NCBI GenBank assembly: GCA_002345965.1
Contig: DDTF01000050.1
Location: 29,318-93,317 of the forward strand
DNA length: 64,000 nucleotides
Source of the DNA: Flammeovirgaceae bacterium UBA2371
GTDB lineage: Bacteria > Bacteroidota > Bacteroidia > Cytophagales > Cyclobacteriaceae
Direction: 5' to 3'
In this document: one piece after another, positions 18,141-27,300 of the stretch
Layout: each line of letters starts with the position of its first letter
Position numbering within the stretch: the stretch's first letter is position 1
Made by a program: the position numbers and the translations under genes
Notes under the pieces: model-generated
What the model was told of the DNA's origin: nothing
Database searches by the model: none
Seen by the model: only the letters and a program-made list of their open reading frames with translations

Positions 18141-18758
18141 TTAGCTGTCATTAAAATTAGTTTTTTCTTTTTTCTTTCTTAAGAACTGGTAAATATTTAA
18201 GGCTAAGATTGAGAGCAAAATCAGGAGAAATCCTGAATTAGCAAACTGTACTCCAATTTTTGTCCAACCATAACCACTACCAATAAATATTAAAGTTAGA
18301 GGCACTAGATAAAAGATGTCAACCTTGATATTTTTTCTATTGAGTCTTATTTGTTTTAGTTCTTCATAGTCAAGATCGGACAGAATAAATTTTATTTTAT
18401 TAAAATCGATAATTAATAGAATAATGTTCATTAATAAAAAAAAGCAGAGTACAAACGGGGTCCCTTTCCATTCTAATGAAATTGTGACTACTAAGATGTT
18501 TATTAGCATAGGAAAGAGCATTATTGCTCCAATTGTTCTGAACCTATTGGTTATTAATAAAAAACCAATAATTACTTGAGAGTAAGCAATAAATTTTCCA
18601 AACAATTCTAAATTGTGCTCTGCCAGATCTTTTATTAAGTACTGTGGTCCAATTATATCAGGAATCCCAGTTAGCTTTTCCATTCCTGCTTTAATGAAAA
18701 TTAGTCCAAGAATAAAGGCTATCGTACTTGCTATTCTTGCATTAATTCTATGGTTCAT
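18141..18758 (-). CDS. DoxX/MauE-like four-helix membrane protein
   Basis: A 205-residue protein with four or five predicted membrane helices (about residues 8-26, 55-75, 77-95, 100-118, and a pair near 150-195) and a Lys-rich C-terminus. The first helix ending FIKAGMEKLTGIP resembles the start of DoxX/MauE-type proteins, where a conserved K-x-x-G/P follows helix 1; the match is weak. The gene and its flanks look clearly more AT-rich than katG and the FMN-protein gene on either side, which may mean recent acquisition. It is alone between katG and the 18872 gene. No function can be given. Confidence 0.7.
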   Translation of the reverse strand: MNHRINARIASTIAFILGLIFIKAGMEKLTGIPDIIGPQYLIKDLAEHNLELFGKFIAYSQVIIGFLLITNRFRTIGAIMLFPMLINILVVTISLEWKGTPFVLCFFLLMNIILLIIDFNKIKFILSDLDYEELKQIRLNRKNIKVDIFYLVPLTLIFIGSGYGWTKIGVQFANSGFLLILLSILALNIYQFLRKKKEKTNFNDS

Positions 18759-18871
18759 ACGGTGTCAGATTAATGGTAAGACCATGGGCAGTAGCCTATT
18801 AGTCTTTTTTGTTTTAGCTAATACACGAGGCCTTTAGTTTTAATCGTGATCTTTCTGGTGGCTACTTCATT

Positions 18872-20473
18872 TTATACCAGTACCTCAAAGGTATCGGAAC
18901 TGGAACGCTTCAAATACTCTTCAAAGTCAAATGGCACGTCACCACCATCTAACAAACAACCGTCTGGAATGGTGGGGTAAATCTCTTCGTAGGTTTTTAC
19001 CAAATTCATAAATACTCTTCTGTAGACGTGGGTACGATTTAGTTTACCAGGATCATCCATACCTGAAGCACCCATCAATTCAACAAAACTCTCTACTGTG
19101 TTTTTATGGAAATTAGCTACCCGTTGGAATTTATCTTCTACCACCAAACCTTTGGCGAGAGCTTTGTCTTGCGTTGCCACCCCTGTTGGGCAATCGTTGG
19201 TGTTGCAACGCAAAGCCTGTATGCAACCTACCGCCATCATCATTGCACGGGCACTGTAACATACATTTGCACCCAATGCCATCGCCCTCACCATGTGAAA
19301 TCCTGTAAGGATTTTACCAGCCACTATTAATTTCATTTGTTTACGAATGCCAAAACCACGCAACGAATTGTCTACAAAGGCAAGAGCATCCAACAATGGC
19401 ATACCTACAAAATTGGTAAACTCCGGAGGTGCGGCACCAGTTCCTCCTTCTCCACCATCTACCGTTATAAAATCAGGATACTTGTTGAGTTTAACCATCG
19501 CTTTGCAGATGGATAGAAACTCACTCTTTCTGCCAATGCAAAGTTTGAACCCCACCGGTTTACCACCAGACAGGTCGCGTAATTTTTCTACGAAAAGTAT
19601 TAACCCCTCGGGGGTCGAAAATGCGCTGTGATAGGGAGGGGAAAAAACCGTAGTATACGGCTCAACACCGCGAATGGCAGCAATCTCAGGTGTATTCTTC
19701 TTTCCGGGTAAAATACCGCCATGCCCAGGTTTTGCACCCTGAGATAGTTTCACTTCGATCATTTTTACATTCGGGTGCATGGCATTTTTCATAAATGCAT
19801 CCGCGCTAAAATTTCCTTCCAGATCACGGGCTCCAAAATAACCGGTACCTATCTGCCAAATGATATCACCTCCATTTTTTAAGTGATGGTTACTGATGCC
19901 CCCTTCGCCTGTATTATGGGCAAATCCTCCTACCTTGGCACCCCAGTTCAGTGCTTCAACGGCATTACCGCTCAATGAGCCAAAACTCATGGCAGATATG
20001 TTTAGCACACTGGCATTATAGGGTTGTTTGCATCGTCCATCCCCAATCAAAACCCTTGGACTGTGGTTCATCGTATGGAAATCCTTAGGAGTGATGGAGT
20101 GCGTAATCCACTCGTACCCCTCAGCGTAGGTGTTGAGTTGTGTGCCAAATGGCTTGGTATCAATTTGCTTTTTGGCACGTTGATAAATCACTGAACGGTC
20201 GTTGCGGTTGATGGGTGCTCCATCTGTATCTGACTCAATGAAATACTGTTGAATCTCAGGGCGGATCATCTCAAAGAAATAGCGCAGCCGTCCGATAACC
20301 GGGAAATTTCTCTTCACCGATTGCTTCTTTTGGAAAATATCCTGAATGCCCATGATAATTAATGGACCGACAAGGATGAACAGAAGTAAAATATCAATCC
20401 AGAAAAAAGCCCAGATAATAATGATAGCGGATGTCAGGATAGAACTGATCCAGAATATTCTTCTTGCATGCAT
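18872..20473 (-). CDS. FMN-binding glutamate-synthase-like membrane protein
   Basis: A 533-residue protein equivalent to the FMN-binding synthase domain of GltB, without the amidotransferase or GXGXG domains. Two transmembrane helices come first (about residues 7-42), then the TIM-barrel domain with AMSFGSLSGNAVEALN, GEGGISNHH, the GGEGGTGAAPPEF phosphate-binding loop and the 3Fe-4S cysteine motif CIQALRCNTNDCP. The family is widespread as an orphan gene; its reaction is not established, and without a glutaminase partner it should not be called a GOGAT. No NADPH-dependent small subunit lies nearby. It follows a hypothetical gene by 87 bp on the same strand. Confidence 0.9.
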   Translation of the reverse strand: MHARRIFWISSILTSAIIIIWAFFWIDILLLFILVGPLIIMGIQDIFQKKQSVKRNFPVIGRLRYFFEMIRPEIQQYFIESDTDGAPINRNDRSVIYQRAKKQIDTKPFGTQLNTYAEGYEWITHSITPKDFHTMNHSPRVLIGDGRCKQPYNASVLNISAMSFGSLSGNAVEALNWGAKVGGFAHNTGEGGISNHHLKNGGDIIWQIGTGYFGARDLEGNFSADAFMKNAMHPNVKMIEVKLSQGAKPGHGGILPGKKNTPEIAAIRGVEPYTTVFSPPYHSAFSTPEGLILFVEKLRDLSGGKPVGFKLCIGRKSEFLSICKAMVKLNKYPDFITVDGGEGGTGAAPPEFTNFVGMPLLDALAFVDNSLRGFGIRKQMKLIVAGKILTGFHMVRAMALGANVCYSARAMMMAVGCIQALRCNTNDCPTGVATQDKALAKGLVVEDKFQRVANFHKNTVESFVELMGASGMDDPGKLNRTHVYRRVFMNLVKTYEEIYPTIPDGCLLDGGDVPFDFEEYLKRSSSDTFEVLV

Positions 20474-20560
20474 AGTGTTGATAGCTTAGACAGGTATAGA
20501 CAAATATAACAAAAATAGGTCTGCAGCCCACTAAGCATCAAAGCACAAATAAGGTGAAAG

Positions 20561-21094
20561 CTAGGCAACTTTCATTTCCACAATTCCGCGATTCTTATGA
20601 ATCTTGAGATCAAAGAATTGGGTGATGAAGGAATTCATCCTGTTTTCAGCCAGATGTGCCTTTCTGTTTGCTGGAAGAAAGACAGTGAGATCCATAACAG
20701 CCATCAAAAACTGATGATGTTCGCAAAAGGAAGAAGTCCACTGGTCAAAAACGGAAGACCATTCGTCTTTGTAGTTTTGAACGTGATCAGTACCATCCCA
20801 TAATATTTCCAGCTGACTGTCACCAAACTTGTAGCGATATACCCCAGCCATATTTTGGTAAAAGGGATGTAAAAGCTTGAGGTTTTTGGGTCGGTAACGA
20901 ATAATCTTTTTGGTGTGTTCATCCATTACGCCCAATGGATTGTGTCGTTGCATGTACTCCGTTTTTACTTTTTCAATTAAAGTAAGGAGCAGGGGGTCTT
21001 GCAATGAAAGCTGGGCTTCTTCGAGGAGATAATTCTTGTCCAGAGGAAAAAATTTGCGAATCACGCTGGATAGATAGTTATGCAAAAATAACAA
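20561..21094 (-). CDS. Hypothetical protein in the BamA-like operon
   Basis: A 177-residue protein with no domain I recognise and no signal peptide. It is mixed alpha/beta and rich in His, Lys and aromatic residues (for example HPFYQNMAGVYRYKFGDSQLE). It starts 25 bp after the BamA-like gene on the same strand, so the two are probably cotranscribed. The codon use looks ordinary and the frame is uninterrupted, which supports a real gene. Function unknown. Confidence 0.7.
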   Translation of the reverse strand: MLFLHNYLSSVIRKFFPLDKNYLLEEAQLSLQDPLLLTLIEKVKTEYMQRHNPLGVMDEHTKKIIRYRPKNLKLLHPFYQNMAGVYRYKFGDSQLEILWDGTDHVQNYKDEWSSVFDQWTSSFCEHHQFLMAVMDLTVFLPANRKAHLAENRMNSFITQFFDLKIHKNRGIVEMKVA

Positions 21095-21119
21095 ATTCTT
21101 TGAAAACCAGCTATTTGGC

Positions 21120-22943
21120 CTAGTTGAAAAGGGTATCTGGGGCTCTCACCAGTGTGGTAGGGTATTTAATTCTAAGACTTGCCGTTACGTTAATACGAAA
21201 ATGGTTCAGACTTTCAACAGTGGTGGGGTAATAGTACCCTCGCAACTCAACGGTATTGAAGATCAGGTTTTCGTTACGCGTTCTAAGCCCTAAGGAGTAG
21301 CCCTGAAAGAAATCTCCCTGCAATACAGGTTGATTGCTTTGGGCCAGAAAAGCAAAGTCAAATTGAGGGACAACCGCGAAATTGAAACCTAACAATTTCC
21401 AATTGGTAAACACCAGTGCCTGAATGCGTGCTCGTAATCTGGAATCTCCCGCAAGACTATCTGGTGTAAAGCCCTGTATACCGTTGTCGTTGTTGATGTC
21501 CAGTGGATTTTTAATATTTCTGTCAAAGAATTTACTGAATCCCAACTCAACAGAATGTCTCACCTTAATGATTTTCATATCGTAAAGTTTACTGAAATAG
21601 GAGGCTGTAGTTTTTACACTTATGTCTTCTGTTTCATCATTTCTAAAATATCCCCCTGCTTGCACATCCAAAGAGATAATGGTGCCCTGATTGGTAAAGG
21701 ATTTTTGAATCTCACCACCCAGATAAGGTCTGGTAAGACCAAATTGTTTTTCCCAACCAGCAGTTAATGAAACTGCGTATCCGTAAGGCACGTCTTCTGT
21801 TCTGCCAAAACCATAGATGTATTTCGTTTTATAAAAATCCTGTCTGAAGAGGGTGAGCTGTGCGAGTGCCAATTGTCGATTGGCATACAAAAGATTTTCA
21901 CGTGGACTTAGCAGGATGGTGGGGTGACTTATAAAATGCTGATCTAACACACGTGCAGATAGAAATCTTCTATGCCTGTTCTCTCTGCCCAACCGTGATG
22001 CGCGCTCCTCACCAAAAGTAAAACCCGCCCAATAATCTTGAATGCTGTATGCATAGTTGGCAAATAGTGAGTCGGGTTTATTAAATACATTAGTGGACCA
22101 ATTTCGGCTGATTTCTACACCCCCTGCCCATCGGGCATATGGCATGAAAAGGGGCCTGTCCAACCTTGCATACAGTGCCTTTTCATTTTCGTTTCCCAGG
22201 CTGCGTGAATTGTTGATGCTGGTGTAGCCAATGGTACCATCGACAAAACTGCCCATTATCGAGTTTTGTCTCACTGAATATTCCGAACCAAACTCTGGCC
22301 TTCTGTCTGAATCGTATAGGCCTGTATAAGCAAACCGTAAACCGGTACCTAAAAAATTGGCCTCCTGCAGAATCCAGTTGACCGCTGTGGGACTGCTAGG
22401 ATCAAGCGAAGCACCCAAACTGAATACATCTCGAGTCATTACCAATAAATCCACAGAGTCAGCATCCTCATCGTATTGCACTACAAAAATTCGTGAGTCT
22501 TTTATGAAGTTTAAATCCCGCAGGTATCGTTCGTTGTCAGCCAGCCGATAGGGGTTAAGAGGTTTTCCTCTTTTAATGAATAAATTATTTCTGATAGTTT
22601 TTTCTCGTGTGTCAGTATGCAATGATTCGCCCGTTGCAATAATCTTGTTTCTGAAGATTTTGGTTGTGTCCTGAATAGTTCTATTAAAGTGAAGGGGCTG
22701 AATAATGATGTGTCTGATGATTTTACCTTCAAAAGGAAAGAAAGCCTCCTCACTTTTAAAGTTAAATACCGTATCTGCTTCCGGCTTTCTTACTATGGAC
22801 TGAATGGCCTTCTCAGTGAGTTCAGTACTTTTAATTTTATTGACGATGCCATTGCCATTCCGAGTGGTATCCTTTTTCTGTGCCAACAATGAAGTGGAAC
22901 AGAACATGAAGCACAAACACGATATAATTGCCAGACGATTCAC
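21120..22943 (-). CDS. BamA/TamA-like outer-membrane barrel protein
   Basis: A 607-residue protein with a signal peptide (hydrophobic stretch to about residue 21, ending LLAQ). Residues about 70-170 look like POTRA domains (EGKIIRHIIIQPLHF and NPYRLADNERYLRDLNFI, the latter typical of POTRA loops before the barrel). From about 175 to the end the sequence is strand-rich with many Tyr/Phe and Arg, as in a 16-strand Omp85 barrel. It is shorter than true BamA (about 750-900 residues) and has fewer POTRA units, so an accessory Omp85-like protein is likelier than the essential BamA. The start is GTG at 22943, only 17 bp after a terminator hairpin. Confidence 0.75.
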   Translation of the reverse strand: MNRLAIISCLCFMFCSTSLLAQKKDTTRNGNGIVNKIKSTELTEKAIQSIVRKPEADTVFNFKSEEAFFPFEGKIIRHIIIQPLHFNRTIQDTTKIFRNKIIATGESLHTDTREKTIRNNLFIKRGKPLNPYRLADNERYLRDLNFIKDSRIFVVQYDEDADSVDLLVMTRDVFSLGASLDPSSPTAVNWILQEANFLGTGLRFAYTGLYDSDRRPEFGSEYSVRQNSIMGSFVDGTIGYTSINNSRSLGNENEKALYARLDRPLFMPYARWAGGVEISRNWSTNVFNKPDSLFANYAYSIQDYWAGFTFGEERASRLGRENRHRRFLSARVLDQHFISHPTILLSPRENLLYANRQLALAQLTLFRQDFYKTKYIYGFGRTEDVPYGYAVSLTAGWEKQFGLTRPYLGGEIQKSFTNQGTIISLDVQAGGYFRNDETEDISVKTTASYFSKLYDMKIIKVRHSVELGFSKFFDRNIKNPLDINNDNGIQGFTPDSLAGDSRLRARIQALVFTNWKLLGFNFAVVPQFDFAFLAQSNQPVLQGDFFQGYSLGLRTRNENLIFNTVELRGYYYPTTVESLNHFRINVTASLRIKYPTTLVRAPDTLFN

Positions 22944-22960
22944 CGACCAAAAAATTAAAA

Positions 22961-22989
22961 ACCCCTTGCCGAAACGTTCGACAAGGGGT
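22961..22989 (-). terminator. Terminator after the M14 peptidase, abutting the next start
   Basis: A 13-bp stem with one mismatch (ACCCCTTGCCGAA, 22961-22973; loop ACG; TTCGACAAGGGGT, 22977-22989). On the minus strand it is followed by a T-rich run. It ends the transcript of the gene at 23022 and lies just 17 bp before the GTG of the BamA-like gene. Confidence 0.8.
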
Positions 22990-23021
22990 AAAATTATAGA
23001 CTATTCGTGAGAACTTGGAAC

Positions 23022-25580
23022 TTATCTGCTCATTGAGCTGCTCAATAAAGGTCCGTAGAATATGGCGTTCATCAACATTTTATTGGTGCCGAACCAAAAT
23101 GCGCGAAAAGCCAGGTTTTCTGTAAATCCAATTACACGTCCACGACCAAGCACAGTGACGCCAACGGCTGAAGCATTTTTCATTTTTTCATAATTCTTTT
23201 TTGAAATATAGCCACTCATGAGGGGATTGTTTCCATAAGTAATCGGATTGGAGTATACACCTGTTGATTTTTCCATGTAGAAGTTGTTGGATTTAAACAT
23301 GGGCATTTTTGAGTTGTAATAACCATACAATAGCGGATTGCTAAGGTCTACATCTGCCTCAAAGATCACCCCACTGGTCACCTGAGCACCTCTGTCTTCA
23401 TCAATAAACTCGTAAGGGCGTGATTTGAGTGGCCCCTTTACTTCAGTATCTTTTTTCATTTCAAATTTTCCTAACCCAGATGTGCCAAGCCAGCTTACTG
23501 CATCTTCAAGGCCAATCAGCGTTCCTCCATTTTGTACCCAAGTTTTTAGTTTTTCCTTAGCGCTTTCGCTAATTCCGTTATACCTGCCGGGAGGAATAAT
23601 GATAGTAGTGTATTTGTCCAGGCTGGCATAATTCAGTACTGGTACTGGCATCATGGTCACAGGAATATGATAGCGCTGATCCAGTAGGTGCCAAAGCTCA
23701 CCGGCATCGGTGGGAGAAATACCCTGATCCATAATTACTACGATGGATGGTTTGTTGACCACATCAAACGTTCTGCTTCCAAGACTTACGCCTTTGTAGT
23801 CGAGGCCGGTATCAAACCCATATACATCAATGCCATCCAGGGCAGCGATCTCACGCATGTACACGGCCAGCTGATCAGGAGCTAGAACTTGATTCTCAAT
23901 CGGGATCATAATTGAGCCGCGCGCAAAACTTTTTCCAGAGGGATTGTGAAAAACTTCATGAGCAACCTTAATTCTAATACCGTGGCTCACCAGACGATAA
24001 ATAGCGCGAGGGGTATAATAGCCAAATGGTTCAAAAGCATAGGCATAAGTCGCTTTTTCATTCAACACTTTTCCTACTGGAAGTTCTGGTTTTGAAACTT
24101 TTTGTCCCAATGCAGGAACGGATTTCAATTCGTCATACTCCAAGTTAAAGGCAAGTGGGAAAGTCCAACTTGAAATGTCATAGAACAGGCTATCTTCAAA
24201 GGTGGTTCTTTTTTCAAACATGGATTTGATCAAACGATATTGGGGCTGATTCAATGGAATGATGTAACTGGCACCCGCTTCATAAGTACGTCCATTGAAA
24301 GACTGTGTGGACGTGGTTGGGTAAATCTGTATATCTTGCCGAGCCGCCATTTCTGCAAGGTGAAATGCACGTGCTTTGTCTTTATTAGAGCCGAACACAA
24401 TTGCCTTTACAGGATCTTTAGCAGCTTCGCTAACGGCACCTTTATAAAAGTCGCGCTGGTAGTTGAGTAATTCTTCACGCATGGCGTTGGCTCCTTCCAG
24501 TGAACTGAGCATGGTGGTGAAGTGATTGCGGATGGTAAAAGGAAAACGCAAAAGACCATTTTCACTTTCCTGAGCATGACCCCGCGAACTGGCTTGCTCG
24601 AATAGAATGCCGATACATCCTTGTACATCGGGATAGGTAGACCCTTTACCATAATAGAAATCATCGTAGCCTTCCTGGGTAAAATACAAAGACCCGATTT
24701 TGTCTAAAGCTTTGGCGTGAAACTCTCCCAGCTTTTTAGTCAGCTCCTGATTTTTACGAGGAGTCATGGGATGAACGCGCGTGGGCTCACCCGGCATAAA
24801 AAAGAAAGTAGCGTCAGTACCCTGCTCATGGTGGTCTGTTAGCAGGTTGGGTTTCCATTGATGAAACTTGGCGATGCGTGCTTGAGATTCTGGAAGTTGC
24901 CCTGGCAGCCAGTCACGGTTGAGGTCGAACCAATAGTGGTTGGTTCTTCCTCCGGGCCAGGCTTCATTGTGTTCCATGTCGTAACCATCGGGGGAAATCA
25001 ATTGACTTTTATGTGAATTGGCCCAAGTTGAAAAACGCTGCAACCCATCAGGATTAAAACTTGGATCAAAAAGTATGATGGTATTTTCAAGGTACTTTTC
25101 AATTTCTGGTCCTTGCGCTGCAGCCAGGTGATAAGCCATTACCAGACCGGCATTGGCACCACTGGGTTCGTTTCCATGAATACTGCAACCGAGGTAAAAC
25201 ACCAGCGGCATCTGTGACACGTTGAGGTCAGTAGATTTGGAAGGGTCACTCAACTGCACGTGTTGCTGACGGAGTGTTTCAATGTTCTGGTGATTTTTGG
25301 GTGAAGTGATAGTCAGCAGCAGCAGCGGACGGGCTTCAAATGTGTAACCTGTTACTTCTAGAGAGACCCGGTCCGAGGCTTTGTCAAGGGCTTGCATGTA
25401 GCTCACCAGTCTGTCGTGCGAAATGTGCCATTCGCCCACTTCGTGTCCTATTACTGACTGAGGTGTGGGGATGGATGGATTGTAAGAAACATTTTCGGGC
25501 AGATAATAAGACAAGTCAACCTGGGCATAAGTTGAAGTGCCAATGAAAAGAATGAGTAATGTGATAATACGATATTTCAT
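23022..25580 (-). CDS. Secreted M14 zinc carboxypeptidase
   Basis: An 852-residue secreted metallopeptidase with a clear signal peptide (residues 1-19, STYAQ). The M14 domain covers about residues 45-380. Zinc ligands H135 and E138 are in CSIHGNEPSGANAG, and a later DHHEQGTDATFF segment should supply the third His. Residues 400-850 lack a domain I can name with confidence; parts (for example WVQNGGTLIGLEDAVSWLG) resemble the glutamine-amidotransferase-like fold often found in large Bacteroidota M14 proteins. It probably digests peptides in the periplasm or outside the cell. A 12-bp inverted repeat lies in its leader and a terminator follows. Confidence 0.9.
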   Translation of the reverse strand: MKYRIITLLILFIGTSTYAQVDLSYYLPENVSYNPSIPTPQSVIGHEVGEWHISHDRLVSYMQALDKASDRVSLEVTGYTFEARPLLLLTITSPKNHQNIETLRQQHVQLSDPSKSTDLNVSQMPLVFYLGCSIHGNEPSGANAGLVMAYHLAAAQGPEIEKYLENTIILFDPSFNPDGLQRFSTWANSHKSQLISPDGYDMEHNEAWPGGRTNHYWFDLNRDWLPGQLPESQARIAKFHQWKPNLLTDHHEQGTDATFFFMPGEPTRVHPMTPRKNQELTKKLGEFHAKALDKIGSLYFTQEGYDDFYYGKGSTYPDVQGCIGILFEQASSRGHAQESENGLLRFPFTIRNHFTTMLSSLEGANAMREELLNYQRDFYKGAVSEAAKDPVKAIVFGSNKDKARAFHLAEMAARQDIQIYPTTSTQSFNGRTYEAGASYIIPLNQPQYRLIKSMFEKRTTFEDSLFYDISSWTFPLAFNLEYDELKSVPALGQKVSKPELPVGKVLNEKATYAYAFEPFGYYTPRAIYRLVSHGIRIKVAHEVFHNPSGKSFARGSIMIPIENQVLAPDQLAVYMREIAALDGIDVYGFDTGLDYKGVSLGSRTFDVVNKPSIVVIMDQGISPTDAGELWHLLDQRYHIPVTMMPVPVLNYASLDKYTTIIIPPGRYNGISESAKEKLKTWVQNGGTLIGLEDAVSWLGTSGLGKFEMKKDTEVKGPLKSRPYEFIDEDRGAQVTSGVIFEADVDLSNPLLYGYYNSKMPMFKSNNFYMEKSTGVYSNPITYGNNPLMSGYISKKNYEKMKNASAVGVTVLGRGRVIGFTENLAFRAFWFGTNKMLMNAIFYGPLLSSSMSR

Positions 25581-25606
25581 ATATTAATTTTTTATTGATG
25601 CCAATT

Positions 25607-25636
25607 TTCAATATCAACAGGTGAGTTGATTTTGAA
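25607..25636. promoter_or_regulatory. 12-bp inverted repeat upstream of the M14 peptidase gene
   Basis: TTCAATATCAAC (25607-25618), loop AGGTGA, GTTGATTTTGAA (25625-25636), with one mismatched pair. It starts 27 bp before the peptidase ATG. It could be an operator or a leader hairpin; no T-run follows, so a terminator is unlikely. Confidence 0.45.
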
Positions 25637-25866
25637 TACAACTTATTACTAAATCTTTAATTCTACCTACTGATAATTCTAAAATCGCCAAAATCACCTG
25701 AGGTGCTCACCCCGAGCTGTCAGATTATTTTACTGCCTATTTACAAACAAACCTTCTTTGTAGGAAACGATTTTTACCGTCTGCGGTAATTCTTATGCTG
25801 GTGGCTGTTTAAGACTGCGCTTTGGGTCCTCTTTCTATTTTCAATCAATATATGTACTTTCAGTAC

Positions 25867-27300
25867 ATGGCTTCAGTCTTTTCCATCAGGCATTGCCTTC
25901 TTATTGTCCTTTTACTTACCATTTCATGTGAGCAGCCCGCTATAGATAAGCAGGACGTGGAGCAGCCTGTAATCAACTTTGACCTTACTGAAATCAAAAA
26001 GAGAGGCTATATCAATGCGCTTGTTGATAATAACTCCATCAGCTACTTCTATTACAAAGGTGGGGCCATGGGATATGAATATGAGCTATTGACCAGACTA
26101 GCGGATTATTTGAAGGTAGAATTGCGCATCAAGGTCATTACCAGTATAGATGATGCAACTGAAATGTTAAACAACGGCTATGGCGATGTGATCGCTTTTC
26201 CTTTTACAGTAACGAGTGAAAGAAAAAAGATTTTTCAGTTCACCCAAACTCATTTTAATACACATCAGGTACTTGTACAACGCAAACCTGACAACTGGAA
26301 GGACAATCCGTATTTAGCTGAGAAAAAGATGATCCGAAATCCTGCAGAACTTATCGGTAAAAAAGTTTATGTAAAATACGGGTCTTCTTTTAAGGACAGG
26401 CTCGAAAATCTATCGCAGGAATTGGGCGGTGAAATTGTGATTGTGGAGGACAGTGCTACTTCTGAAACAGAAGCATTGATTCGAAAAGTATCAGAAGGAG
26501 AAATCGATTATACGGTTACAGATCAGATGATAGCACGTGTCAATGCGGCCTACTATCCCAATATTGATATTGGTACCATGGTGAGCCTAAGGCAGCGCAT
26601 TGCCTGGGCACTCAGAAAAAATTCTCCGGAGTTGTTGGCTGCCATCAATACCTGGCTGACGGAAATAAAAAGAGATGGTACCTTCAATGTAATTTATAAC
26701 AGGTATTTCAATAACCCCCGCACTTCTGCCATCAGAAGAAAAAGTGATTTTTCTTCTTTGGGTGGAAACAAAATCTCAGTCTACGATGACTTGATTAAAA
26801 CAAAAGCTGAAGAACTTGGATGGGATTGGAGACTATTGGCCTCAATGATTTACCAGGAGTCTACCTTTTCTCCCAATGCTGAGTCATGGGCAGGTGCTAA
26901 AGGGCTCATGCAGTTGATGCCAGCAACCGGTAAATATTATGGAGCCGATAATTTGCTCAACCCTACTCAAAACATCCAGGCTGGTGTAAATTTTCTTAAA
27001 TTTTTGAATCGGCAATGGAGTAAAACCATTGAAGATGAAAACGAAAGATTAAAGTTTATGCTGGCTTCGTACAATGTGGGACTGTCGCATGTGATCGATG
27101 CCAGAAACCTGACAAAAAAGTATGGAGGTAATCCTTTGAAATGGGATGGAGAAGTCGAATCCTATCTTTTAAAAAAATCTGATCCGAAATTTTATCGCGA
27201 TCCGGTAGTAAAATCTGGTTATTGCAGATGTGAAGAACCCGTCAATTACGTGCGCGAAGTTTTGCAACGATACGAAGAATACAAAATGCACATTAATTAG
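25867..27300 (+). CDS. MltF-like lytic transglycosylase lipoprotein
   Basis: A fusion of a periplasmic solute-binding domain (about residues 40-285) and an SLT goose-lysozyme-like domain (about 310-475), the arrangement of E. coli MltF. The catalytic Glu is in MIYQESTFSPNAESWAGAKG, and GLMQLMPATGKYYG follows. It cleaves peptidoglycan to 1,6-anhydromuropeptides at the membrane; the binding domain is thought to be regulatory. The lipobox is LTISC. The frame opens at TTG 25822, and ATGs at 25852 and 25867 are in frame. I chose 25867 (478 residues) because it gives a normal lipoprotein n-region. Its last 8 bp overlap the convergent kmo gene. Confidence 0.9.
   Translation: MASVFSIRHCLLIVLLLTISCEQPAIDKQDVEQPVINFDLTEIKKRGYINALVDNNSISYFYYKGGAMGYEYELLTRLADYLKVELRIKVITSIDDATEMLNNGYGDVIAFPFTVTSERKKIFQFTQTHFNTHQVLVQRKPDNWKDNPYLAEKKMIRNPAELIGKKVYVKYGSSFKDRLENLSQELGGEIVIVEDSATSETEALIRKVSEGEIDYTVTDQMIARVNAAYYPNIDIGTMVSLRQRIAWALRKNSPELLAAINTWLTEIKRDGTFNVIYNRYFNNPRTSAIRRKSDFSSLGGNKISVYDDLIKTKAEELGWDWRLLASMIYQESTFSPNAESWAGAKGLMQLMPATGKYYGADNLLNPTQNIQAGVNFLKFLNRQWSKTIEDENERLKFMLASYNVGLSHVIDARNLTKKYGGNPLKWDGEVESYLLKKSDPKFYRDPVVKSGYCRCEEPVNYVREVLQRYEEYKMHIN

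Noticed and set aside
18759..18871. Hairpin with T-run as a terminator
   Set aside because: The AAGAC/GTCTT arms are 20 bp apart and the T-run is on the plus strand, where no gene ends.
18872..20473. Functional glutamate synthase
   Set aside because: No glutaminase domain, no GXGXG domain and no NADPH subunit nearby.
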